From: Pseudosulfitobacter pseudonitzschiae
GTDB lineage: Bacteria; Pseudomonadota; Alphaproteobacteria; Rhodobacterales; Rhodobacteraceae
Assembly: GCF_900129395.1 (NCBI RefSeq)
Contig: NZ_FQVP01000004.1
Location: 124,001-188,000 of the forward strand
Length of the DNA stretch: 64,000 nucleotides
Direction: 5' to 3'
Positions 23,642 to 31,394 of this stretch are shown here, piece by piece. Numbering within the stretch: position 1 is the stretch's first letter; each line of letters begins with the position of its first letter. The position numbers and the translations under genes were made by a program. Below the pieces are notes generated by a model. It was given only the letters and a program-made list of their open reading frames with translations. It ran no database searches and was not told the origin of the DNA.

Positions 23642-25435
23642 TCACGTGTCGGCGCGGGCCCGGGCAAAGACCGGACGCGCCAATATGATGCCACCAACGA
23701 CCAGCAGAACCTCGAGCGTGGACACCACCGCCAGAACCGGATTCAGTTGATAATTGATGTCGCCCCACAGCATCAGCGGCAGGGTCTTCATGCGCGGGCT
23801 GGAGAGGAACAGCGTCAGCACCAGCTCGTCAAAGGAATGCAAAAAGGCAAAGAACACGGCCGCCCCCAGGCCGGGCGCAATCGCGGGCAAGGTCACCTTG
23901 CGAAACACCGTCAACGGCGACGCGCCATGCACGGCGGCCCCTTGTTCCAGCCTGCGGTCGACCCCCTGCAAAGCTGCCGCGACAATCACCACCACGATGG
24001 GAATGCCACCGATGGAATGCGCCGCGGCCAGCCCCCAATAGGTGCCAACCATATCGAATTTCAGAAACAGGCTGTACAGCGACAGACCCAGCACGACGGG
24101 CGGCACGATGATCGGGCTGACCAGCAAAAGCATCAGCGTGGATTTGCCCCGGATCGAACTGCGCACGATCCCCATTGCCGCCGTGGCCCCCAGCGTGACG
24201 GAAATGCCGGCGGACATCAGCGCGATGAACAGCGAATTCCAGAACGCCGACATCCAGTTGCGGTCGGAAAAGAATTTCTCGTACCAGCGCAGGGAATATT
24301 CGGTCGGCGGAAAGGTCAGATAGCTGGCCTTGCTGAACGAGATGATCATGACGACGACGATGGGCAGGACCAGCGTGGCAATCACGCAAATCGCCAGAAC
24401 CCGCACCGTCCATTCGCCCCAGCGGGCATTCAGCGCGCCCAGCCAGCGCAGCAGCGGCCAGCCGGCCCTGTCGGCCAGCGCCTCCTTGACCCCGCCACGG
24501 GACGGCTTTGGCCGGTCTAGGGTCTCGCGCGCTTTTGGCATCGGGGCTTTGCGCTCGCCGCCCCAGATGAATTCGAACCCCAGAAAGCGCCCTGCGACCG
24601 CAACGACGATCAATGTCAGCACCAGCAGCACCACGGCCAGCGCCTGCAAGAACCCCTCGCCGGTGATCGAATCCGCTTGTTGGGTAATGTGCATGGCAAA
24701 CATCATGTCGCCGGGACCGCCCAGCAGGCTGGGCGTGATGAAGAACCCCAGCGCCTGAACAAAGACCAGAAGGAACCCGGCACCCACACCGGGCAGGGTC
24801 AGCGGCAACAGCACGCGCCAAAACGCGGCCAGCGGCCCCGCGCCGTTCGCCATCGCCGCGCGCACCAGCGCCGGGTCCAGCCGCGACAGGCTGGAATAAA
24901 TGCTTAGCACCATGATCGGCAAAAGCACCGCGGTCATGCCCAACAGCACGCTGCCCCGGTTGAACAACAGGCCCACAGGCTCGTCAAAGGCACCAATCCA
25001 GACCGCAAATTTGTTGATCGGCCCGTTGCGCCCCAACAGCACCATCCAGGCGTAGGTGCGGATCAGGATCGCGATGAAATAGGGCAGGATGATCGCCATC
25101 GCCACCAGCACCTGCGTGATCCCTTTGGTGCGCTGGATCAGCAGCGCCGCGGGGTATCCAATCAGCGCGCACAACAGCGCCACGGTCAGCGCGATGTTCA
25201 TCGTCCGCACCAGCGAATCGAAATACAGCGGCACGGACAGCACCCGTTGCAGATCTGCCCACCACGGGTCACCTTCGACGCTGGTCTGCATCAGGTCGAT
25301 CAGGGGCAGCAGGTACATGAACCCCAGAAAGGCAAAGGCGGGGATCAGCAACAGCGCCGGATCTTTCAGCCGTTCCGACAGGCTGCGCGCGGGGGTAACC
25401 CCCGGGTTACCCTGGTGCGTGTCCATCTGTGTCAT
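23642..25435 (-). CDS. Fused ABC permease (PotB-like plus PotC-like halves)
   Basis: The 597-residue protein contains two complete permease domains in one chain. The first half (about residues 25-300) ends its cytoplasmic loop with MANGAGPLAAFWRVLLPLTLPGVGAG. The second (about 345-590) has AVHGASPLTVFRKVTLPAIAPGLGAA. Each carries about six membrane segments. A charged linker (WGGERKAPMPKARETLDRPKPSRGG) joins them. In PotABCD systems the halves are usually separate genes. I see no frameshift in this frame, so the fusion looks genuine. The start at 25435 overlaps the ATPase stop by 4 bp (ATGA). A perfect 9-bp inverted repeat lies eight codons inside the gene. Confidence 0.88.
   Translation of the reverse strand: MTQMDTHQGNPGVTPARSLSERLKDPALLLIPAFAFLGFMYLLPLIDLMQTSVEGDPWWADLQRVLSVPLYFDSLVRTMNIALTVALLCALIGYPAALLIQRTKGITQVLVAMAIILPYFIAILIRTYAWMVLLGRNGPINKFAVWIGAFDEPVGLLFNRGSVLLGMTAVLLPIMVLSIYSSLSRLDPALVRAAMANGAGPLAAFWRVLLPLTLPGVGAGFLLVFVQALGFFITPSLLGGPGDMMFAMHITQQADSITGEGFLQALAVVLLVLTLIVVAVAGRFLGFEFIWGGERKAPMPKARETLDRPKPSRGGVKEALADRAGWPLLRWLGALNARWGEWTVRVLAICVIATLVLPIVVVMIISFSKASYLTFPPTEYSLRWYEKFFSDRNWMSAFWNSLFIALMSAGISVTLGATAAMGIVRSSIRGKSTLMLLLVSPIIVPPVVLGLSLYSLFLKFDMVGTYWGLAAAHSIGGIPIVVVIVAAALQGVDRRLEQGAAVHGASPLTVFRKVTLPAIAPGLGAAVFFAFLHSFDELVLTLFLSSPRMKTLPLMLWGDINYQLNPVLAVVSTLEVLLVVGGIILARPVFARARADT
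25393..25412. repeat. Perfect 9-bp inverted repeat inside the permease gene start
   Basis: GGGTAACCC and GGGTTACCC are separated by two bases, giving a potential very stable stem (two-base spacer, so the loop would open one or two pairs). It lies 24 to 43 bases inside the permease coding region and encodes the residues around NPGVTP. It could slow translation or mark an mRNA processing point between the ATPase and permease genes. Confidence 0.5.
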
Positions 25436-26574
25436 GCCAAAACCCACCCGTCCGACATGCCCCAACTGACATGCACCGTGCTGCCGGGCGTGGGCAGCGT
25501 CTGGCCGGCACTGTCGGAACAGCGCACCAAAAGCGTCTCTCCGCTGTCCAGCGTCACCTCGATCCGCAGGATTTCACCCAGGAACAGCGCCGATTTCACA
25601 CGCGCCGGTATCGACTCCTGACCCGGCACATCGGACAGGATCAGCCGTTCGGGACGGACCAGAACGGTGACATTGCGCCCCGAGACTTCGTCAGGCGCAG
25701 GACTGCGGAACAGATGGCCGGTCTTGGTGCGCAGAACCAGCGCCGCACCTTCTCGGCGCACGATCTCGGCGTCGATCAGGTTGCTTTCCCCGACAAAGCC
25801 TGCGACGAAACGGTTGCAGGGCTGGCGATAGATGGTTTCGGGGCGATCCACCTGGATGATGCGCCCGGCGTCCATGACGGCAATGCGGTCAGACATGGTC
25901 AGCGCCTCGCTTTGGTCATGGGTGACAAACAGGAACGTGCTGCCGATGGTCCGGTGCAGGTCGCGGATTTCCATCTGGATGGACTCGCGCAGCCGCCGGT
26001 CCAGCGCGCTCAGCGGTTCGTCCATCAAAACGACCTTTGGCCGCATGACGATGGACCGCGCGATGGCGACTCGCTGTTGCTGACCGCCCGACATCTCGGA
26101 TGGCATCTTGGCCGCTGAATCCGAAAGCTGCATCATCCCAAGCGTTTCCGCCACGCGCCGATCGCTGTCGGCGCGGCTGATCCCGGCCATACGCATCGGA
26201 AAGCCGACGTTCTGCGCGACCGTCATGTTGGGAAACAGCGCATAGCTTTGAAACACCATGCCGAACCCGCGCTTGTGAACAGGCACGTTCTGGATCGGCT
26301 TGCCATCGACGCGGATTTCGCCGCCATCGACGCGTTGAAAGCCGGCAAGCAGGTTCAGCAAGGTTGTCTTGCCGCTGCCCGAGGGGCCCAGAAGCGTCAC
26401 GAACTCTCCCGGCTGGATATCCAGACATATGCGGTCCGCGGCCACGAATGCACCGTATCGTTTCGTCACATTCTCGATCGTGATCCCCGAGCCGATGCCC
26501 GCACGCGACACGTCATCGCGTCGGGCGTCAGCACCGCCGGGCACAACAACGGGGTCTGCCAGCTTCAATGTCAT
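25432..26574 (-). CDS. ABC transporter ATP-binding protein, PotA type
   Basis: The protein (about 380 residues) has Walker A GPSGSGKTT, Q-loop MVFQSYALFPNMTV, signature MSGGQQQRVAIARS, Walker B VVLMDEPLSALD and the switch His FVTHDQSEAL, followed by a C-terminal TOBE-type regulatory domain (NLIDAEIVRREG, VLVRPERLIL). This is the PotA/PotG layout. The ATG at 26574 is preferred over the one at 26577 because GGAGG is only two bases from the latter. It heads the importer operon and diverges from the CoA-transferase operon across 224 bp of AT-rich regulatory DNA. Confidence 0.88.
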   Translation of the reverse strand: MTLKLADPVVVPGGADARRDDVSRAGIGSGITIENVTKRYGAFVAADRICLDIQPGEFVTLLGPSGSGKTTLLNLLAGFQRVDGGEIRVDGKPIQNVPVHKRGFGMVFQSYALFPNMTVAQNVGFPMRMAGISRADSDRRVAETLGMMQLSDSAAKMPSEMSGGQQQRVAIARSIVMRPKVVLMDEPLSALDRRLRESIQMEIRDLHRTIGSTFLFVTHDQSEALTMSDRIAVMDAGRIIQVDRPETIYRQPCNRFVAGFVGESNLIDAEIVRREGAALVLRTKTGHLFRSPAPDEVSGRNVTVLVRPERLILSDVPGQESIPARVKSALFLGEILRIEVTLDSGETLLVRCSDSAGQTLPTPGSTVHVSWGMSDGWVLA

Positions 26575-26589
26575 CATATCCTCCCTAGT

Positions 26590-26606
26590 GTTCCATATTA
26601 TAGAAC
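26590..26606. promoter_or_regulatory. 17-bp palindromic operator, importer side
   Basis: GTTCCATATTATAGAAC has GTTC/GAAC arms around nine bases. It lies immediately downstream of the predicted start of transcription of the importer operon. It is 12 of 17 bases identical or better to the partner site at 26746-26762, with identical arms. The location fits a repressor site. Confidence 0.6.
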
Positions 26607-26621
26607 GCTATTCCGAATACG

Positions 26622-26650
26622 ATCATTGTATCGAAAAAATCACCTGTCAA
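26622..26650 (-). promoter_or_regulatory. Sigma70-like promoter for the Pot-type importer operon
   Basis: On the minus strand a perfect TTGACA (26650-26645) is followed after 17 bp by AATGAT (26627-26622), matching four of six -10 positions. It would start transcription near 26615, about 40 bp before the ATPase gene. Confidence 0.5.
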
Positions 26651-26701
26651 TCCCCTAGCTATCCACCCCTTGCGTTGCTGCACTGCGGCAAATTTGGGCG
26701 A

Positions 26702-26731
26702 TTGACAAATTTCCCTCTGCCTGAATACCTT
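26702..26731 (+). promoter_or_regulatory. Sigma70-like promoter for the large catabolic operon
   Basis: A perfect TTGACA (26702-26707) is followed after 18 bp by TACCTT (26726-26731). The palindrome at 26746-26762 then lies just past the predicted start point, the same arrangement as on the other side of the region. Confidence 0.45.
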
Positions 26732-26745
26732 GTTGTTGAAATCTT

Positions 26746-26762
26746 GTTCCACAATACAGAAC
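26746..26762. promoter_or_regulatory. 17-bp palindromic operator, catabolic-operon side
   Basis: GTTCCACAATACAGAAC; the arms extend by two more pairs (TT on the left, AA on the right). It shares the GTTCCA start and AGAAC end with the site at 26590-26606. It lies between the predicted promoter and the CoA-transferase alpha gene, 40 bp before the start codon. Confidence 0.62.
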
Positions 26763-26801
26763 AACGACGACCGAAACGCACCAAGCAACAGGCGAACCGA
26801 A

Positions 26802-27617
26802 ATGCTAACCAATGTGGACAGTCTGGTGGACAGGCTCAGGGACGGAATGCGGATCGCCGTGCCCGTCGATTACGCCGGCGTTGCGATGGCATTTACCCGG
26901 CCCATGATCGCGCGCGGGCTGCGTGATCTTGACCTTGTCTGTGTCCCGACCGGCGGCTTACAAGTGGACCAGCTGATTGGCGCGGGCTGTGTGCGGTCGG
27001 TGGAAACCAGCGCCGTCAGCCTGGGCGAGGCCGGCGGCGCCCCCCGTTTCAACGCGGCGGTGAAAGAGGGGCGCATCCGCGTGATTGACGCCACCTGCCC
27101 CGCCGTTCACGCGGGGCTGATTGCCGCGCAGAAAGGATCGCCGTTCTTCCCGATGCGTGGGCTGATCGGCACCGACGTGCTGCGCAACCGCCCCGACTGG
27201 AAAGTGATCGACAATCCCTTTGCCGATCAGGGCGACCCGGTGGTGCTGATTCCCGCCATCAAACCCGATGTCGCCATTTTTCACGCGCCGATGGCCGACC
27301 GCGCGGGCAACGTCTGGATCGGCCGGCGGCGTGAACTGGCCCCGATGGCCTATGCCGCGACCGACACCTATGTCACCGTTGACCGTATCGTGGATGACAA
27401 CCTGCTGGCGGATGAAACCACCGCGGCGGGGGTGCTGCCCGCCTTGTACGTGTCGGGCATCGCGCATGTGCCTCAAGGGGCGTGGCCCTATGGGCTGTGG
27501 GGTGTCTATCCGGCGGACACCGATGCGCTGAAACGCTATGCCGCCGCCGCCCGCACGCAAGAGGGGTTCGACGCCTACATGGCCGCGACCGAAACCCGGA
27601 AGGAGGTGCGCGCATGA
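26802..27617 (+). CDS. CoA-transferase-fold protein, subunit A (GctA/IpdA-like)
   Basis: The 271-residue protein resembles glutaconate CoA-transferase subunit A and its relatives: VDSLVDRLRDGMRIAV, then GCVRSVETSAVSLGEAGGAPRFNAAVKEG, KVIDNPF, and DVAIFHAPMADRAGNVWIG. The C-terminus ends with a segment YAAAARTQEGFDAYMA like that of GctA. It forms an alpha/beta enzyme with the next gene (ATGA overlap at 27614-27617). The start MLTNVDSL is preferred to upstream in-frame codons that lie in the operator region. It is the first gene of a long + strand operon. Because subunit B lacks the usual catalytic Glu, the pair may be a CoA-thioester hydrolase rather than a transferase. Confidence 0.8.
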   Translation: MLTNVDSLVDRLRDGMRIAVPVDYAGVAMAFTRPMIARGLRDLDLVCVPTGGLQVDQLIGAGCVRSVETSAVSLGEAGGAPRFNAAVKEGRIRVIDATCPAVHAGLIAAQKGSPFFPMRGLIGTDVLRNRPDWKVIDNPFADQGDPVVLIPAIKPDVAIFHAPMADRAGNVWIGRRRELAPMAYAATDTYVTVDRIVDDNLLADETTAAGVLPALYVSGIAHVPQGAWPYGLWGVYPADTDALKRYAAAARTQEGFDAYMAATETRKEVRA

Positions 27618-28381
27618 TGTCCGATGCCCCCGCCCTGCCCAGCGAAACGCTGATCACCGCCATCGCCGCCCTGCTGGCCGATGTGCGTCACGTGGCGGTT
27701 GGTGCATCGTCACCGATGCCTGCCGCCGGTGCCATGCTGCGCCAGGCGCTGGACGAACAGACCCGCCACGTGCGGCTGTCGATCCTGGGGTCGGTCGCGC
27801 ACAACTTTTTCACCAACGGATCGGGCGAGCTGTTCGATTGCGCGGGTCAGGGGCGCATCGACGCCTTTTTCCTGGGCGGCGGGCAGATCGACGGGCAAGC
27901 GAACGTGAACCTTGTCGGCGCGGGCGATTATCCTCAAAGCAAGGTCCGCTGGCCCGGCTCTTTTGGGTCGGCCTATCTGTATTTCGTCGTGCCCCGCGTG
28001 ATCCTGTTCCGCGAAGAACACAGCCCGCGCGTGATGGTCGAACAGGTCGATTTCATCTCGGCCCCCGGTGTCAGCCCGCCGGATGTGTACCGGCCCGGCG
28101 GGCCCGTGGCGCTGCTGACAGGCAAGGCGTTGTTTTCCTTCGACAAGACGCGACCCGGATTCACCCTTGTCTCGGTCCATCCCGGCGAAACGCTTGAAAC
28201 CATCCGCGACGCGACCGGCTTTGACTTTGACCACCCCGATGTGGTGCCGCAAACCCCCGCGCCCGACGCTGCCACGCTTGCCTTGTTGCGCGGTCCGGTT
28301 CTGGACAAGCTGCAAGAAACCTATCCGGCCTTTGCCGAAAACTGGCGCCGTGACCTGGCCGCCCAAACGCAACATTGCTGA
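27614..28381 (+). CDS. CoA-transferase-fold protein, subunit B (GctB/IpdB-like), catalytic Glu absent
   Basis: The 255-residue protein aligns along its length with glutaconate CoA-transferase subunit B: FFLGGGQIDGQANVNLVGAGDY, then KVRWPGSFGSA, FREEHSPRVMVEQVDFISAPG and GFDFDHPDVV. In GctB the catalytic glutamate lies in a segment VESG; the corresponding strand here reads LSILGSVAHN with no acidic residue. The fold is therefore likely to do different chemistry, as in the IpdAB hydrolase group. GGAAGGAGG precedes the start. The gene is 48 bp before a CaiB-type transferase gene. Confidence 0.8.
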   Translation: MMSDAPALPSETLITAIAALLADVRHVAVGASSPMPAAGAMLRQALDEQTRHVRLSILGSVAHNFFTNGSGELFDCAGQGRIDAFFLGGGQIDGQANVNLVGAGDYPQSKVRWPGSFGSAYLYFVVPRVILFREEHSPRVMVEQVDFISAPGVSPPDVYRPGGPVALLTGKALFSFDKTRPGFTLVSVHPGETLETIRDATGFDFDHPDVVPQTPAPDAATLALLRGPVLDKLQETYPAFAENWRRDLAAQTQHC

Positions 28382-28429
28382 AACACTGGCCTGACAGGGC
28401 CGCACATTACCGATTGAACGGAGAACTGC

Positions 28430-29626
28430 ATGACGCCCACCGGCTCCCTTTCCAACCTCAAGGTCATCGACGCCAGCCGAGTCCTTGGTGGGCCCTATTG
28501 CGGCCAGATCCTGGCCGACCATGGTGCGGATGTCATCAAGCTGGAACCGCCCGCAGGCGACGAAACCCGTGGCTGGGGCCCGCCCTTTCTGGATGGGGCG
28601 GCCAGCTATTTCCAGGGTCTGAACCGCAACAAGCGCGGCATTGCGGTGGACATCTCGCAACCGGCGGGGCGCACGCTGCTGCTGGAGTTGCTGGCCGATG
28701 CCGACGTGTTTCTTGAGAATTTCAAGACCGGCACGCTGGAACGCTGGGGTCTGGGCACGGATGAGCTGCAGGCGCGGTTTCCCAAGCTGGTCCACTGCCG
28801 CGTGTCCGGCTTTGGCGCCGATGGCCCGAAAGGCGGTCTGCCCGGCTATGACGCGGCCATTCAGGCGGTCTGTGGCATCATGAGCGTGAACGGCGAACGC
28901 GGCGGCGATGCCACGCGCGTGGGCCTGCCCGTGGTCGACATGGTCACCGGCCTGAACGCGGCGCTGGGTGTGTGCATGGCGCTGAACGAACGCGCCACCA
29001 GCGGGCGTGGGCAGTTCATTGAAACGACCCTGTACGATTGCGGCGTGTCGCTGCTGCACCCGCACCTGCCCAACTATTACCTGTCCGGCAAGGTCGCAGG
29101 CACCACCGGCAACGCGCATCCCAACATCTGCCCCTATGACACCTACCAGACCAAAACCGCACCGCTGTTCCTGACCGTCGGCAACAACCGCCAGTTCGCC
29201 AAACTATGCGAAGGCATTGGCAACCCCGCGCTGGCGACCGACCCCCGCTTTGCCAGCAATGCCGACCGGCTGAACAACGCGGATGCGCTCAAGCTGGAGC
29301 TGGAAACCGCGATGGCGGCGTTCGACTGCGGCCCCCTGTCGGAAAAGCTGATCCGCATGGGCGTGCCCTGCGGTGCCGTACGGACCATCGACGAAGTGGT
29401 GGCCGACCCGCACACCACCCATCGTGAAATGATCGTGGACATCGGCGCCTATCGCGGCACCGGCAGCCCGATCAAACTGTCGCGCACGCCGGTCAGCTAT
29501 CACAGCGCACCGCCCCGCTTTGCCCAGCACACCGTCGAGGTGATGGCCGAACACGGGCTGGATCTGGAAACTTACCGCGACGTGCTGCCGGGGCTGGACC
29601 CCGTGGCCACACCCGAGAAAGCGTAG
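28430..29626 (+). CDS. CaiB/BaiF family III CoA-transferase
   Basis: The 398-residue protein has the family III layout: VIDASRVLGGPYCGQILADHGADVIKLEPPAGDETRGWGPPF, then YFQGLNRNKRGIAVDI, FLENFKTGTLERWGLG and a mid-protein GLPVVDMVTGLNAALGVCMAL. The catalytic Asp of the formyl-CoA transferase type corresponds to the D of VVDMVTG. These enzymes move CoA from a donor such as succinyl-CoA to a carboxylic acid. It should activate a carboxylate in this operon, next to an acyl-CoA synthetase gene further on. It is 9 bp before the hydroxyacid dehydrogenase gene. Confidence 0.87.
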   Translation: MTPTGSLSNLKVIDASRVLGGPYCGQILADHGADVIKLEPPAGDETRGWGPPFLDGAASYFQGLNRNKRGIAVDISQPAGRTLLLELLADADVFLENFKTGTLERWGLGTDELQARFPKLVHCRVSGFGADGPKGGLPGYDAAIQAVCGIMSVNGERGGDATRVGLPVVDMVTGLNAALGVCMALNERATSGRGQFIETTLYDCGVSLLHPHLPNYYLSGKVAGTTGNAHPNICPYDTYQTKTAPLFLTVGNNRQFAKLCEGIGNPALATDPRFASNADRLNNADALKLELETAMAAFDCGPLSEKLIRMGVPCGAVRTIDEVVADPHTTHREMIVDIGAYRGTGSPIKLSRTPVSYHSAPPRFAQHTVEVMAEHGLDLETYRDVLPGLDPVATPEKA

Positions 29627-29635
29627 GACACCCCC

Positions 29636-30694
29636 ATGACGACGCATGATACAACGCCCCTGACCATCGGCATCATCGGTGACGGGTTCATGCAGCCCGC
29701 CCTGTTCCGCACGGCGCTGGAAACGCGGCTGGGTGACCGCAAGATCACCTTCCGCGAAATGGAACTGGATTGGCCGCTGCACGTCAAATCGACCAAGGTC
29801 GATCCTGACCTGCCCGTGGGGGAATTCGTCGGCAGGCCCGAGGATTACTTTGACTTCCTGTCCGATCTGGACGTGCTGGTGACCCACCTTGCCCCGATCA
29901 CCGCGCACAGTCTGGACCATGCGCCCGCGCTGAAGCTGATCGCAGTGTCGCGCGGCGGGCCGGTGAACATCGAAATGCCGGCCGCCCGCGACCGCGGCCT
30001 GAGCGTGGTCAACACGCCGGGCCGCAACGCGTCGGCGGTGGCGGAATTCACCGTGGCCTCGTTGCTGGCGGAAACGCGCAACCTGATCCGGGGGCATCTG
30101 GCGGTGAAAAGCGGGTCGTTCAACCGCGATTACTATCACTATGACAACGCGGGGCCGGAACTGGGCGAACTGACCGTTGGCATCGTCGGCTATGGCGACA
30201 TCGGCACCCGCGTGGCGCGGCTGTTGCAACCGTTCGGCTGCCAGATCGTGATCTACGATCCGTTCAAACCGCTGACCGCCGAGGAAACCGCCGCAGGCTT
30301 TCGCAAGGCCGAGCTGGACGCGCTGCTGGCCGAGGCGGATGTGGTCACGCTGCACCCGCGCGTGACGCCCGAAACCATCGGCATGATCAGCCGCGAACGG
30401 ATCGCGGCGATGAAACCCGGCGGCTATATCGTGAACACCACGCGCGGGCAGGTTCTGGACTATGACGCGCTGTATGATGCGCTGGTGTCGGGGCATTTGC
30501 GCGGTGCGGCGCTGGACACGTTCACCCCCGAACCGCCGCCCGCCGACATGCCGTTGCTGCAACTGCCCAATGTCACCCTGTCGCCGCATATCGCCGGTGC
30601 GTCCCGTCTTTCTGCGAAAAAGGCCGCCACTGTGATCGCCGAGGACATCGCGCGGTTTCTGGCGGGCGACACGCCCCACAACCTGTGCACCTGA
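29636..30694 (+). CDS. D-2-hydroxyacid dehydrogenase family protein
   Basis: The 352-residue protein has the NAD-binding glycine motif VGIVGYGDIGTRVA (GxGxxG at 185-190) and the catalytic set of the D-2-hydroxyacid dehydrogenases: Arg in the VSRGGPVNI region, Glu in LDTFTPEPPP and His in LSPHIAGAS. The long N-terminal half suits SerA- or GhrB-like members. It should oxidize or reduce a 2-hydroxy acid. It sits with a class II aldolase and FGGY kinase, as in sugar-acid pathways. Confidence 0.85.
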   Translation: MTTHDTTPLTIGIIGDGFMQPALFRTALETRLGDRKITFREMELDWPLHVKSTKVDPDLPVGEFVGRPEDYFDFLSDLDVLVTHLAPITAHSLDHAPALKLIAVSRGGPVNIEMPAARDRGLSVVNTPGRNASAVAEFTVASLLAETRNLIRGHLAVKSGSFNRDYYHYDNAGPELGELTVGIVGYGDIGTRVARLLQPFGCQIVIYDPFKPLTAEETAAGFRKAELDALLAEADVVTLHPRVTPETIGMISRERIAAMKPGGYIVNTTRGQVLDYDALYDALVSGHLRGAALDTFTPEPPPADMPLLQLPNVTLSPHIAGASRLSAKKAATVIAEDIARFLAGDTPHNLCT

Positions 30695-30704
30695 GGATAG
30701 AGAC

Positions 30705-31382
30705 ATGACCGACCAAGAGCTGACTTTGCGGACCGAACTGATCGAAGCGTGCCGCGCGATGAACGGGCTGGGCATCAACAAGGGCACGGCGGGCAACATC
30801 AGCGTCCGCCACGGCGACGGCTTTCTGATTTCGCCCACCGGCATTCCCTATGACAAACTGCGCCCCGAACATGTGGTGGCGATGAACTGGGACGCCTCGT
30901 TTACGGGCGACGTGCTGCCGTCCAGCGAATGGCGGTTTCACCGCGACATCCTGCAAGCGCGCCCCGAACTGAACGCCGTGGTGCACACCCATTCGACCAA
31001 GGCGACCAGCGTGTCAGTACTGGGCCGTGACATCCCGGCCATCCACTATTCGATTGCGGCCGCCGGCGGGGACAGCATCCGCTGCGCCCCCTATGAATTG
31101 TTCGGCACGCAGGAACTGGCCCACGCAGTCGTCAAGGCGCTGGAGGGCCGCCGCGCCTGTCTGATGGCGCATCACGGCGTGATCGCGGCACATGTGTCCA
31201 TTGCCCGCGCGCTGGCGCTGGCCGTGACCGTCGAAGAACTGGCGACGCAATTGCTGGCCCTGCTGCCCATGGGCGAACCGCCGGTTCTGTCCGAAGCGCA
31301 AATCGCGGTGGTGCTGGAGAAATTCAAGACCTACGGCCAGCAGACGCCCACAGTTCAAGAAGGTCTGCGACATGCGTCGTAA
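30705..31382 (+). CDS. Class II aldolase/adducin family protein
   Basis: The 225-residue protein matches the FucA/AraD class II aldolase-epimerase family: GLGINKGTAGNISVRHGDGFLISPTGIPYDKL (phosphate-binding loop), SSEWRFHRDIL (catalytic Glu region), VVHTHSTKATS (two zinc His) and MAHHGVIA (third His). Members cleave sugar-1-phosphates to dihydroxyacetone phosphate and an aldehyde, or decarboxylate oxo-acid phosphates. The following kinase could supply the phosphorylated substrate. It is 10 bp after the dehydrogenase gene. Confidence 0.87.
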   Translation: MTDQELTLRTELIEACRAMNGLGINKGTAGNISVRHGDGFLISPTGIPYDKLRPEHVVAMNWDASFTGDVLPSSEWRFHRDILQARPELNAVVHTHSTKATSVSVLGRDIPAIHYSIAAAGGDSIRCAPYELFGTQELAHAVVKALEGRRACLMAHHGVIAAHVSIARALALAVTVEELATQLLALLPMGEPPVLSEAQIAVVLEKFKTYGQQTPTVQEGLRHAS

Positions 31383-31394
31383 CGCGTTGCCCTT

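Noticed and set aside
25436-25465. Longer start of the fused permease
   Set aside because: The ATG at 25435 makes the usual ATGA overlap with the ATPase gene; the longer form would extend into the ATPase coding region without a ribosome site.
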